A stretch of DNA of 64,000 nucleotides from Jacaranda mimosifolia (Eukaryota; Streptophyta; Magnoliopsida; Lamiales; Bignoniaceae): NCBI GenBank assembly GCA_018894105.1, contig CM032121.1, positions 22,230,730-22,294,729 on the forward strand, read 5' to 3'. A program made the translations under genes and the position numbers. A model generated the notes under the pieces. It was not told the DNA's origin. It saw nothing but the letters and a program-made list of their open reading frames with translations, and did no database searches. Positions 23,051-33,882 of the stretch are shown piece by piece. Each line of letters opens with the position of its first letter. Positions within the stretch are counted from its first letter, which is position 1.

Positions 23051-24663
23051 TGGGTGGTGGTTGTGTCATTCCGTGCAAATCATGTCGTAATATATAAAAA
23101 TACTTGGCATATTTTCCACCTTGGACAAGTATGCTAAAAATGGTCTCTGAACTTTCTACAAAACTTAATAAATAATTTCTATAATCGATTTACAAAGAGG
23201 GGCCATATCTCAAGTTATTGTTGAGCTATTTATATGGTCTGGTGTAGTTTAGGGGATTGGACCCCTTTGGGAGGCCAAATATTTGGAGGGAAGATGACCT
23301 ATATGCTTGTAGGTTTGATTCAAATCACACGTGCGTGCACCACCGATGCTTGACTCAATTCGACTTAGTTTGGGTGGGGTATGGGCTTGAGCGCGGGTGT
23401 GGCTGTGGTGTGTTTAAGATATTATCTTTTTGAACAATTTATTTAGAAAAATAAATAAATAAAATTAAAATTATGTATATATCTAGAAATAATTATTTTA
23501 GATAATAATTATTATTAAATTTATCATTTTTACTTTAGTTTTTAGTATTTTGACTGAAACTCCTCTTAAAAGTCATGTCTTATAGTTTTTAAGTGTTGCA
23601 GTCATGTCTAAAATAACCTTTAAAATTCCAAATAAAGGTGATAACTTTTATTTAACTCTTAACGTTATGATGGATTAGGGTCCTGTTCTGTAGGATTCGG
23701 CATGTAGGTCCTATAAATATAGGAGTTGGTGTCATTAACTATCGAAAAAGCATACAAAGATTATGAAATTTTAGCATTTGATTAAGCATACACAAAGTGT
23801 TGGTTTAGTAGTTCAATGGATACGAGTGCTGCCTTCAACTATTCAGGAGTTGTTGTATTTTGAGAGGTTGTCTATTAGCAGTCCTTGAGCATCAATAGGA
23901 GACGGATAAAACCTTAAAAAAAGCTATGCTCGTATAGGCCTCGACTCACCTTAATTTTGTTCTTTGTTTAAGCACTCTGATTTACTTTAATCTTCTATTT
24001 ATGTTATCTTATTTGTTGCTTTGCAATATTTTCTATTTAGAATATATTTTATTTATATTTAGTTATTTCTGTGTTATCAATTTGTCTTGTTCAGTTATAT
24101 GATACACACTGGTGCACACACCTATACCGTAAAAGTTAACTCATGCTTTTTCCCTCATCACTCTAGTGCAAGGAAATAGAAAATTTTCATATTATTTGCT
24201 TTAACAGTATTTCAAAAGTTCTACATCCCCTCTCGCAATTCTATAATTTATATTATTTTTAATTCAAAAAATAAAATTTTATTTTCAAAATAATTTATTT
24301 TGAAGTAATGATGTGTTATCATTAAATCTCAATTATTATTTTTGTAAATAATATAAAATATCTCGTGGAATCAAAACAGTGTCTTAAAATTTGCAAAAAA
24401 TTGAGGAGTATATAAAATTGAAAACAGTACTCTTAGGTGCAAAGTGATCCCATGTATATTAATGTAAAAGTGATAAAAGATGTAATGTTGCTTATGTTAT
24501 GTGAGAATTTTCTCTAGGCAAGAACAATTGTTACAAGTTCAGTTTAAAGAAAATTCGAGAAGATTAAAAGCATATATACTGTATCATAGTTTGCCCAGTA
24601 AATCAGTTGAGTGAGCTGCAAAAAGTTGAAGCCGTCATATCCCAATTCCTAGTACCCTTTTTA
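23051..24663. other. Non-coding stretch, promoter-like spot, possible old solo LTR
   Basis: No coding domain is recognised in these 1.6 kb. A TATAAATATAGG box lies at 23712-23723, inside a region with other moderately GC-rich blocks (23210-23410, 23650-23950) between AT-rich flanks. That shape is typical of an eroded LTR or pararetrovirus-like promoter, but no partner copy, PBS or coding domain is present to prove it. Confidence 0.35.
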
Positions 24664-24856
24664 GGATTTGGCTCATATTCAATACACCTTTTCTCCAGTT
24701 ATACCCAATGCATAATTAGATAGTTGTCATGTTATAAATAAATTAATCTAATGGTGAATATGAATTTTCATTAACCACAATCTTAAATCAAATTCAAAAG
24801 TAGTGAGAATTTTTGTACTAAGAAAACTCAATAATCTGACTCCAACCAAAAATGGA
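24664..24856 (+). repeat. Left TIR of the FAR1-type MULE
   Basis: It begins GGATTTGGCTCATATTC. Its reverse complement aligns with 31612-31801 through shared blocks TTTTGGTTGGA, TTGAGTTT(T/C)CTTAGT, AAATTCTCACTACT, TTAAGATTGTGG and TTCATATTCACCAT, then TCTAATT(A/G)TGCA and ACTGGAGA. A gap of about 30 bp in each copy separates some of these blocks. Confidence 0.75.
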
Positions 24857-26320
24857 AATTTAATCTAAATATCTTCCATGGGCTAGTTGTAGTGTGTGGA
24901 CTATCCAACTCTTGACTCAAGGGAAAATTATTTTTGACCGTGATAAATCAACCCATACACCTTTCAATCACTCCATGCTCAAATGATAGACCGCTACAAC
25001 AAGAATCAGAAAACAACAATAGAATTCTTGCTGGATCAATGCTCCATGCAGCCCATAATATATATTAGTATTTTCTATGTATTAATTAAATATATATATA
25101 TATATATATATGTTAATTAGAAAACAAATCAATAGTTTCATTTTTGCAGGTCCATAATTACTTGATAAAATTAAAACCCTCTTCGTATATATTCAAGTTA
25201 TCCAATTTATAAACAAATCAAGTCAAGCCAAATCATGTATTATTCAAGTTTGATTTAATTTTTTTTATTCTTCTATTAAATTGTATTTGAACTTGATTTG
25301 AGTGTCAAAGGAGTTTGAGTTCAAAGAAAATTTAATCATACCAGCAACACTAGTCCATGGAGCTCTAATAGATTAATATTTATATATATAGACAGTCTGA
25401 GCAAAAGTATTAATTTTATGATCAAATAGAAAAACGTTATTCAAAACTAATTTGTTACTTTCAATTAACGAGCACAAAACTTAAATGAGCTTCCAGTAAT
25501 AAATTTCGAGCATGTCAAATAATTTAATGATACTAACCTATCAAGCTTGAGTCAATGAATCTAGTTTGAGTCTTTCTTTTCTTGTACAGATTCACTAGTT
25601 CAAAACAGAAAGAACTAGTGTTTTTAGCCTAAGCAACAACTGGCACTTGTAGCCTAATCCAAGCAATCATGCATCAAATATGTAGAAAAATATTTTGCAA
25701 ATATGAACCAGACATGCAACAGATGTGCAGAAAATGTACAGCAACTGTGCAGCAACTATACAACAAATTTGGCCCCTCAAACACCAGGGCAACTTGTAAA
25801 CCGTTGCTTCAAGTATCGCCTCTAGCAGACATTATAGTTCATCAATCTAAGTGCCACCTTCCAACATACTGCACAACATTGGAGCAGCTTTGCAGAAGTC
25901 TCATCATTGTATTTTTATGACAAAAAGGATGACTGCACGGCCATTGAATTCAGAGCGACTTTACTGTTGTGGTGCTTGATCGATTTTTCATTAAAGATGC
26001 TTCCAGTTCAATTTGTAAACTATAAAATTCCATTAAATATGCACTAATTAAAAAGCCGTGAACCACACTATTCAAAGCATTGAGATTGCAGTAAAATTTG
26101 AAACATTAATAGAATTTATGTCTAAAAGCTTAACTTTTATTTCAAACTCAAAACAGAAACAAAACATGAAGGCCAACTTTCTATTTTCTGCATCATTACT
26201 GATAGTTGTTTGTGTTTTCAATCCGTACCATTCTAATGATGTTCTCCAAGATTTTATGGTCTTCTGTTTCTTGCCACTTAAAATTACACAACAAATAAGC
26301 ATGATGGGTGCAAACTGTAA
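24857..26320. other. MULE interior between left TIR and FAR1-like gene, unassigned
   Basis: No known domain is seen. An (AT)n run lies at 25089-25111. An open frame at 25669-25920 (+, 83 codons) is Cys- and Gln-rich and less AT-rich than its surroundings. The pair 26058-26339 (+) and 26302-26072 (-) overlap each other. In the plus frame, an internal Met at 26167 would give a hydrophobic N-terminal run (MKANFLFSASLLIVVCVF) resembling a signal peptide. I cannot assign any of them. They could be captured host fragments or chance. Confidence 0.35.
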
Positions 26321-27151
26321 TGCCCTATTTACTTTGTGATATGGAATGTGAGGTGATAGGGTGAAATGAGGGATGGAGAGTGAGATTAGGATAATTTTAT
26401 ATTTTTTAAATTATGCTTGCTTTGTGAGATGATATGAATGATAAAAGTGGATAATTGGATTGAATGTTTACTTTGATCAATTATAATACTAGGATAAATT
26501 ATAAAAGACTAAAGTACCCCTAAATAAAATCTTACTCTATTTAGCATAAAGAAATTACTTTTTCTCAATTTCAATACAACATCCAACTATTTCTTCTTTT
26601 TTCCAAACATGAAGAAATTATGTTTCCTCCATTCTAATACAACATCTTTACACATTAAAAATAAAGTCTTATAATTCAAAGAATTTAAGGTAATTTTTTT
26701 CCATTTTGTTGTTAATATCATTACCCCTATTTATACAATCATATATAGGTTTTTCTTTCAATTATTTTTAATATAAATATATTATTAAAATATTTTTAAA
26801 ATATAAATATATTTTTAATATAAACATATTTTTTAATTATTTTTTATATGTTTGATTGGCGCCATGACTAGAAGTTCTTTGAAGCTGCGGCACCATTTAG
26901 TCAGTGGGCATATTAGTGTAATTAATTGTGAATATTTGGGATAAATTTATAATTTTCACTCATCATTCCACTTTGGCCATTCATAGGATAAAACTGTCAT
27001 AGCTTCTGGGCCGAATGGGCCATCCTGCATTTAGTCCACACAGATGCGGGCTTCACCTTATTTATAGGGCCCAAATCGCTTAAAGTAAACATGGGATAAT
27101 GTGGGATGTAGCCGAACATCCCACATCATCCAGAAAAGTAAACGCCCCCCC
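26321..27151. mobile_element. Candidate MITE with imperfect TIRs
   Basis: The left end reads TGCCCTATTTACTTTGTGAT. The right end in reverse complement reads GGGGGCGTTTACTTTTCTGG. After these, both ends carry a (T/G)GGAATG or TGGGATG block. A second, nested copy of the motif sits about 65-75 bp inside each end (TGCTTGCTTTGTGAGATGAT on the left, CATGTTTACTTT on the right). No coding capacity. A clean target duplication was not found, so the superfamily is unassigned. Confidence 0.45.
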
Positions 27152-27559
27152 AAAAAATTATTCATGCAATGATTTTTGAGATGAAGGAGAAATGATAGCT
27201 ATATAACTTTTTGATGTACCTGAGGTTACTGCATGATGGATGATAAGAGGGAATTAAAGCCTGAGTTAAAATACAAGAATCCCTGCAAGATGATTAAAAT
27301 AAATTTTGAGAAACATCTCTAAATAATGCATATATAATACACTTGACTTAAAAAAATTGTTGGAGTTCAGTATAAGCCAAATAAACATCAATCCTCAAAG
27401 CTAAGAAAGTTCTCCTTATGGAATCATTTGAGATTGTTGCGTGAGGCAACCCAAATTAATACGTATAAGCCCCTGTGAAAAAGTAAAGAGTGAAATAATT
27501 AATATCATTTAAATTGGTTACCATAATAAAATAGAAAAATATAACATATTAATGAATAA

Positions 27560-30500
27560 AATTGAGAACACTGACCATCTGATTTAGAGTAGAATGTAAA
27601 ACTTGCTGGCTATCAAGTTGCATAGAAGAAGAAGATTGTTTTGGTAAATCTTTCTTTCTTTTATAGCCCTTTCCAAAAAAAAATTTGGCCTAGTATTTCT
27701 CCGATATGTTGGGTCTTTCTATCTAATCCCTTTCACCCAAGTAGCATTGACATTATCCACAAAGAGATCTTTTCATTTAGTACCTTGGCTACTTTCAAGT
27801 GCCACATGAGTCACTTTTTCCATATTACCTGTGAGCTTTGCCTTCTTTATATCTTTCAACTTCGTAGCAAAGTGGCATGTATTTTAGCTAATTTATATCC
27901 TTCTTTAGACTCAACTGCCTCCATTGCAAGTTGAACAAAAGCTGGACACAAATTTCGATATCGATCATTGATTTCTAAGATAGGGTCATCTACTACTCCA
28001 CTATATTTTTCATTGACAAAGTCCACAATTGACACATCCTTCATCCACCTCTTCAAGATATAGTGGTTAAGAATTTTTCTCTTCACATTTATCAAGTCAA
28101 GAAATTTCAATGCATGTTAAGACCATATGCCAATAAACTCAAATAACTTACAACTACAATAAACTAGAAGCTCTATGCAATTTGAAGTAACTTATGTATC
28201 TGAGCATTTCCATGTATGCTAACTTAATATATGCGAAGCTGTCCATTTTCTTCATAGTCATTTACCTCAACAAGTAAAGATTTTTGTCATTGATCTTGAA
28301 GCAAGTCAAATATTGTTAAAGTATAAACATCCTTTGCATATTTTAACAAAGGAATGTCATTGAAATAGGAATCCGTTGTGTCATATCATAATTAGATTCC
28401 ATTTCTTTATATCTTTTATAGTTGACTGCCATTTCCAAATGCTTAAATAATTTTATTAGATCCAAATCAGACTTCAAGTAATCTAGTAATTCCCCATTAA
28501 AACTTTCACTTAATTCTGTGGATTTCATTCCAATTGAAAAAATATTTCTGCATTACACCATTGACCATTTTTCTCTCAATTGAAAGGCATTACTTAGTCA
28601 TTTATTATCTCTTAGATCATATTTCTTAAGCATAAATTTCCAAGCATCAAGAAACTCTTCCTCATATTCATAGTTGTTAATTAATTCTTAAATTCATTAG
28701 CAAAAGAACTATTACTAAGGGCATTCTACTCTAAATGGCAAATGCATGGTCAATGATATGTCTTTGACAATGGCATCACCAATGGAATTACCTTGCTATG
28801 GCTAGATCTTTATCTGTTAAGAAAGTTCTTAGCTTCTTTCCAAACATAGCTCTCAAGATAGCATCAAAAATCCATTTAAGGGACTCAGTAATCTCATTGT
28901 ACAATAGAGCTGCACTAAAAATAACCATTTGTCTAAATTCATTCCCACGAATAAGCCAAGAGATTGGTAGCTTTTATTAGTTATGTATCTTGTACCAAAC
29001 AATACCACATCTCGGGAGACATTATAATCCTGCATCATCCTTGCATCTGCCCAAAAATTATTAGTTATCAAATCTTCTTCAACAAATAGGATAGAAAAAT
29101 GAAAGGCAGGATCTTTTATTCTTTGATTTTCAAATTACTCCAACAAATTAGTAGCTTTTCATGTTTCAGATCAGTTTCCTTTTATCACGCAAATAATTAT
29201 TTGATATCTTTTTGTATAACCTAAACATTGTGGACCACCACCTTTGTCGACATGCAAATTCCTAGGCTAATTTCGCACATTTCCTAAATCATCAGCCATG
29301 TCGAGTTCATGTGCTTGCACACTATTAATCTTTCTTTGTGATGGCAACATGTGAAAAAGCTCGAAAAGAGCAAGAAGATGATTATGTTTAGGTTTGAAAG
29401 AGACAACTTGATATTTCCCATTTGGTTGGCGACTTATGACAATGTGTGCCAAACAACTAGTTCTCATCTCTATCCTATGCTTCTTTACCACGGCATTGTA
29501 TTTGTCCTTCACTTGTAACCCTCTTTCCAATATGTAGGGATGGCAATTTAGGTAGGTCGGGTGGGTTGGAATTGCGTTGAAGTAGTGGTATAACATTAAT
29601 TTCATCAACCCTAACCCAACCCAACTTGATGACAACCTGAAAATGCTCAACCCTAACCCAACCTTAATCGTATCAAGTCAAATTTGGGTCGACCTAACCT
29701 TTATTAGATCAACTCGCAAACTCAAATCTACCCAATCCAACCTGCCAATCTCATTTAAAATAATTATTTCAAACATTTGTTTTAATTTTTAGAAATTTTT
29801 TGGCATTTTTATTTTTCAATTTTATCTATTTTTAATTATTAATAAATTAAAATAGGAGTAAGTAATTCTCATCATAAATTCATGCAGCTTTCTAAAAAAG
29901 TTTTAACCGAACCACATAATATATTGATTTTAGGACTTTTTGTTCCTTTCATTTTGTAGTATCTATTAGCATTATAAAAATATTGAAATCACAAAGTAAC
30001 TATTTTTAAAAATAGCATACTTTTTCAAGTTTTTTTCACCCACTATCTTTAATTTTTGTATCTTTTGTATAAATCAAATTATCTATTTTAACTTCTTAAA
30101 ATGACATTATTTCTTTACTTTATATTGATTTAATTAAGTAGCACACAAATCAATAAAAATCTATCAACAAGCAAATAAGTAAACAAGTGTTTTAGTTGGA
30201 CACATAATTTATCATAAAAACTTGCTTGAGTCGTTTGAATTTTTTATAATCCCTCAATAGAAAGAATTCTTGTGATCTATTTATATATATCAAATCTTGC
30301 ATTGCATAAGGCCTCAGAAAAATTTGTAGGACAATTCAGTAGTCAAATCAGTATTTTATCAACTCTTACAAAAATAACTTTCATGTCCGCTTGGATACCA
30401 AAAAGTAACTATTAGAAACAGTATAAAATTTTAATCATCCATCCTGTATATTTATGAAAATAAATAAGACAGAAAAATATCAAAGTAGTAATTTTGATAT

Positions 30501-30950
30501 TGCTAAAGTTCAAAATTTCAAGTTTTATTTTGTTATTTTATATTTTTATTCCTAAAAAATTTAAATTTTATTTATTTAATTTGAGTTGGGTCGAGTTGGT
30601 TTAGGTGAGTTCGGATTGTCGTGTGACCCAAAATCAAATTTTGGGTTGTTCATGTGACCTAAAATTCAACCTAACCCAACTCATTTTCTTTGGGTTCTTA
30701 TTTATGTTGACCTTATTGGATCCAAACCCAAACCAAACCCAATTTTTTCGTGTTGAACTTGTGTCAAGTTATCGTGTCGTGTTGAAAATTACCACCCCTA
30801 CCAATATGTGAATTTTCTTGAAGTCACATAGCTATGGACTCTATTTGTGTTTTCGAATTCCTTTAGCATACTAAATCCTATAGCACCTGCATACTCATTA
30901 TAGTAGAGATAAGGATCTTCCTCATTCCAATACTCCAAATCAGGTTTCAT
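27560..30950 (-). pseudogene. FAR1/FHY3-related MULE transposase, broken
   Basis: Minus strand, with a likely start at ATG 30950-30948 (MKPDLEYWNEEDPYLYYNEY). The FAR1 DNA-binding domain begins NEYAGAIGFSML...VTSRKF, is interrupted by a hAT insertion, and resumes at 29526 with KEGYK, then RTSCLAHIVI and GKYQVVSFKPKHNH. The MULE transposase domain is seen at 29071-28850 (ITNNFWADARMMQDY...DVVLFGTRY...LGLFVGMN) and 28860-28795 (MFGKKLRTFLTDKDLAIA). The first catalytic Asp of the FDTTY-type motif has become Gly (FGTRY). Downstream segments are YEEEFLDAWKFML (about 28680) and STELSESFNGELLDYLKSDL (28520). A degenerate SWIM finger begins with CSC at 28159-28151, but its later Cys has been lost. 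The C-terminal segment NHYILKRWMKD...VNEKYSGVVDDP (28050-27960) closes with a Lys-rich tail to about 27640. FAR1/FHY3 relatives are transcription factors derived from such transposases. The flanking TIRs favour the transposase reading over a host gene. Confidence 0.8.
29535..30800. mobile_element. Non-autonomous hAT-type element in the FAR1 domain
   Basis: The ends are TAGGGATGGCAATTT (29535) and, in reverse complement, TAGGGGTGGTAATTTT (30800). The 8-bp target duplication CCAATATG lies at 29527-29534 and 30801-30808. The 8-bp duplication and Ac-like TAGGG(R)TG termini indicate the hAT superfamily. The subterminal zones are rich in AACCCAACC / GGGTTGGGT-type repeats in both orientations (29555-29760 and 30585-30760), around a very AT-rich core. 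No transposase is encoded, and 30605-30811 (+) is a chance frame. Confidence 0.88.
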
Positions 30951-31611
30951 CACAACATAAGATTATATTGTGGAGTATCACAATAGTTATTCGAAGTTTC
31001 ACCTAGTGAACTATCTATCAATGCAAATTACAATAGATAAAAAAAGTTACACTAGAGACTTTAAGAAGATAAATTGCACAAGATATGCATGTGATGGTCG
31101 AAAAATGACTTCTTATTTGAATTGTGAAGGGAATAAATAGAGTTTTATGTATTGGAAAAGCATGAGTTTAATGTATTGGACAAAAGCATTGTGCTTTCAT
31201 ATGAAAATGCTGCAACAAATCTGAATGATTTGAAGTTTTGTCCAAATATATGCTTATTTATTTGAATTTGTTAGCTAAGAAATTTATCAAGTACTTGTAA
31301 TGTAATAAAAATTTACATGTTTATATTCATATTATATTATCAAGACCAAAAAAAATTACAACACTACTGATAATAAAGAAGTTACCTTGCTACTTGCCAA
31401 TCCTTCAAGAAAGCCTTTTCTGTTGAAGAGTAAAAGTATTAGCCAAATTACAAAGAAATTTGCAGTAGTATATTTTGGAGTTGGTTGCTTATTTACTTTT
31501 AGTTGGAGATTATATATCAAATTGAGGTAAAATGTTTGCAATAAAAAAGGTGGAAAAACTTAAAGAATTGCAGGAAGAAATGGCATGTCATGAATTGGTG
31601 AAAACTTGAAG
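30951..31611. other. MULE interior upstream of the FAR1-like gene
   Basis: AT-rich stretch between the gene's likely start (30950) and the right TIR. It would hold the promoter and 5' untranslated region of the minus-strand gene. No clear TATA assignment is made, and no other coding domain is seen. Confidence 0.4.
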
Positions 31612-31801
31612 CCCACTTTTGGTTGGAATGATTGGAGAGTTGGAATCATATGAGGAATGAATATTGAGTTTCCTTAGTGAAAAAATTCTCACTACTGTTT
31701 TAACTTGAGTTAAGATTGTGGCTATTTAATATTCATATTCACCATCTAATTGTGCACTAGATGTAATTGGAGAGAATGTGCAATAGAGAGGAGTGAAATC
31801 C
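31612..31801 (-). repeat. Right TIR of the FAR1-type MULE
   Basis: Inverted counterpart of 24664-24856, ending GGAGTGAAATCC at 31801. It carries an extra segment of about 30 bp (near 31630-31660) absent from the left copy and lacks about 30 bp that the left copy has near 24735-24755. Confidence 0.75.
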
Positions 31802-32149
31802 CTACTTTTGAATTGTTTTTTAGTGAGATTCCTTCTTTGAAATTATTATATTTATAGAGAATTTGCCATGAATAGACATGGTGAATATTTCTCTTACTCC
31901 CTTTAATGGACTTTATTGGAATTTTTAGAATAACTTATACTCTGCACTTATACCTTTGCAAATTTTTTTTCATGAAAAACTAAATTTTAGTGGATGTTCG
32001 CTACTTGTTTTCCACCCACGTGATAGACAACTGAAAAGACAAAAAAACACATGAACACCCCTTTTGTTATTACCACATATTAAATGCCAGTTGAGTTATG
32101 TTTGGACAATAAATTTAATAAATAAAAAAGTGTAAAAAGAATTCAACTA
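31802..32149. other. Spacer between MULE and gypsy remnant
   Basis: AT-rich, with no gene or repeat recognised. Confidence 0.4.
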
Positions 32150-33882
32150 TAAAATATTGATATGAATAATTAAATTTATAAGAGCAAATTAATAAAAGAA
32201 CAAAAAATGAGCCCAATGGATCAAACTGATTAATTAAATAAAAAAGAGCTAGAGAGCCCAAAAATAATTAAGCCTATGAAAAAGGGCAACAAAACTCTTA
32301 TGGGCATAAGCTCATCAATGAAACAATTATAAATACTAAACTTCAAAGAAAACTTGGGCATAAGAAATTATTTGCAAATAAACGCAAAACTTTGAGAATA
32401 TCCAAGGGCTAAAAATCTCTCTACGTATGTTCTAGAGAAAACGAACAGACACATTGTTGTTTACCGTAAAGGACCTTACTCTACTTTTGTACAACATCAT
32501 TTTGGTGCCTTAAGTGGAAACTTTAAATTGTGAAGAAGGAATACTGAGGATGTATACGGGATCAAAAACTCTCGACTTTAGCAACCAGGTGGCCCTAAGA
32601 TCGAAGAATATAGTGAGTCACAAACTTGAAACACCATTATGTCCACTATTAGAGTCAGTCCACAACTTGCACTAAAAGAGATGCCTGCACAATGGGCATC
32701 ACCTTCCAAGGATCCTATTCTACTTATGACCTAGCAGGCATTGAGGACTCTATTGGAGAAAGCCATTGTCCGAGCTGCGGCCAAAGCGATAGCCTGGTAT
32801 GCTAAGGAGCACCGTCCCTAATAGTTGGAAGAATCTTCCCACTGGAGTTGGGGGGCTTCGCGTCTCCAAAAAGAATTGAGCGAAGAGCCTACTATAAACG
32901 TGGTACTGCCCCTCCTCATTTTCCACAACAAGCGAACACACATTTCTTACTTTAAGCGAATTCCACCCAGTTCACGCTTATTGATACTAAAGCCCAAATG
33001 CATTCTTTGATACTGTGTCCCTTAAGATGAGCAAAATCAAGTACCGTCCTCTAGCTGTCACTCTCCCAAAATGTAGCGCTTTTTCCTCAGCCATCCTCGC
33101 AAAAACCCTTCATTATAGAATGAAGATAACCCATTTACCAAAGTTTGATGGTACTACAATACCATTAAGAACATTTGGACAATTTCCTAGTTAGGATGGA
33201 GTTCTACAACTTAAGTGAAGTTGCATATTGCAAGTTACCAACTAGACCTATCATTAGATTGGAGGTATTGGCTCTGTCATTCCTTCATAATTTCTCCATC
33301 AATGGTAGATACCTAAAGATAGTTGTATACTTGTTCGCCATCAAATAGAAGGATTTGGAGTCTTTAAAGAACTACACTAATCGCTTCATCTAAGCAGTGC
33401 ATAACCCAACACCCATCTTTTACCCGTCACATCAATCAGGGGCTCTTGTCCAGCATCATTAAGCAAAATCTAAATTACTTGAAGTTTTGAGAGTTGATTG
33501 CTGGAAAACTTCCTACAACTCTAGAAGAACTCTTGATATGCTTTGAGAAGTAGATTAGAATTGAATTGCTCAGGAGGCTAATAAGTGCAAAACATATGAT
33601 GAATGAAGCAATAATTACAAGAAGTAAGGAGGTCGCATACGTAATCCCCTTCTAAGAACTCACTACTTACACATCACTTATTACTCCTAGGGTAGAGATT
33701 TTGACTATAGCATTAGAATGTGCCTTATCTAATGACCTTCTCAAAAGACAATAGAGGGCTCTAAGAAGCAGATATATAATAAATGGTATAGCTCCATCAA
33801 AGTAGTGGATAGAATATTGAAAAATCTAGACACCTAAGGCATGAGATTGAGAAGTTGATTCAAAGAGGACGCTTGAAAGAAT
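32150..33882 (+). mobile_element. Ty3/gypsy 5' end: LTR fragment, leader and gag remnant
   Basis: LTR-like sequence (about 32150-32495, related to 740-1085) is followed by ATCATTTTGGTGCC (32496-32509). This closely resembles the ATCA-TTTGGCGCC leader/PBS junction of Tat/Athila-type gypsy elements. A gag remnant follows at about 32640-33660. It includes a FDGTT-like segment near 33150 and, near 33330, the reading VYLFAIK, a stop, then KDLESLKNYTNRFI, matching the conserved Retrotrans_gag end. Many stops are present. The element is cut off at 33883, where the copia C1 LTR starts, and no gypsy pol is found in the window. Confidence 0.7.
32640..33660 (+). pseudogene. Gypsy gag remnant
   Basis: This is the coding part of the truncated gypsy element. 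Recognisable pieces are the N-terminal part of the gag core near 33130-33190 (a T-x-L-P-K-F-D-G-type run read as HLPKFDGTT), the middle near 33255-33300 (LALSFLHNFSINGRY), and the LESLKNYTNRFI box near 33355-33390. Stops occur in every frame, so no continuous open frame longer than about 60 codons remains. The function in intact relatives is particle formation. The identification is by short motifs, hence moderate confidence. Confidence 0.6.

Larger units (their letters stand above)
24664..31801 (-). mobile_element. FAR1-type Mutator-like element (MULE) with long TIRs
   Basis: Two inverted repeats of about 190 bp (24664-24856 and 31612-31801) bracket a unit whose only recognisable gene is a minus-strand FAR1/FHY3-like transposase gene (27560-30950). 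Long TIRs plus a MULE-transposase domain gene are the hallmark of Mutator-like elements, and FAR1-domain MULEs are known in plants. It would be about 7.1 kb, of which 1.27 kb is a later hAT insertion. The ends are set where the inverted similarity stops. The expected 9-bp target duplication is not clear: the flanks CCCTTTTTA and CTACTTTTG agree at only 5 of 9 positions. Confidence 0.7.

Noticed and set aside
23800..23890. tRNA-like stretch (GTTGGTTTAGTAGTTCAATGG)
   Set aside because: It resembles an A box, but no B box or cloverleaf can be formed downstream.
27560..30950. Annotating the FAR1/FHY3-like gene as a host regulatory gene
   Set aside because: The gene is broken and bracketed by long inverted repeats, so a MULE transposase is the better reading. 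A host origin is not fully excluded because no clean 9-bp TSD was found.
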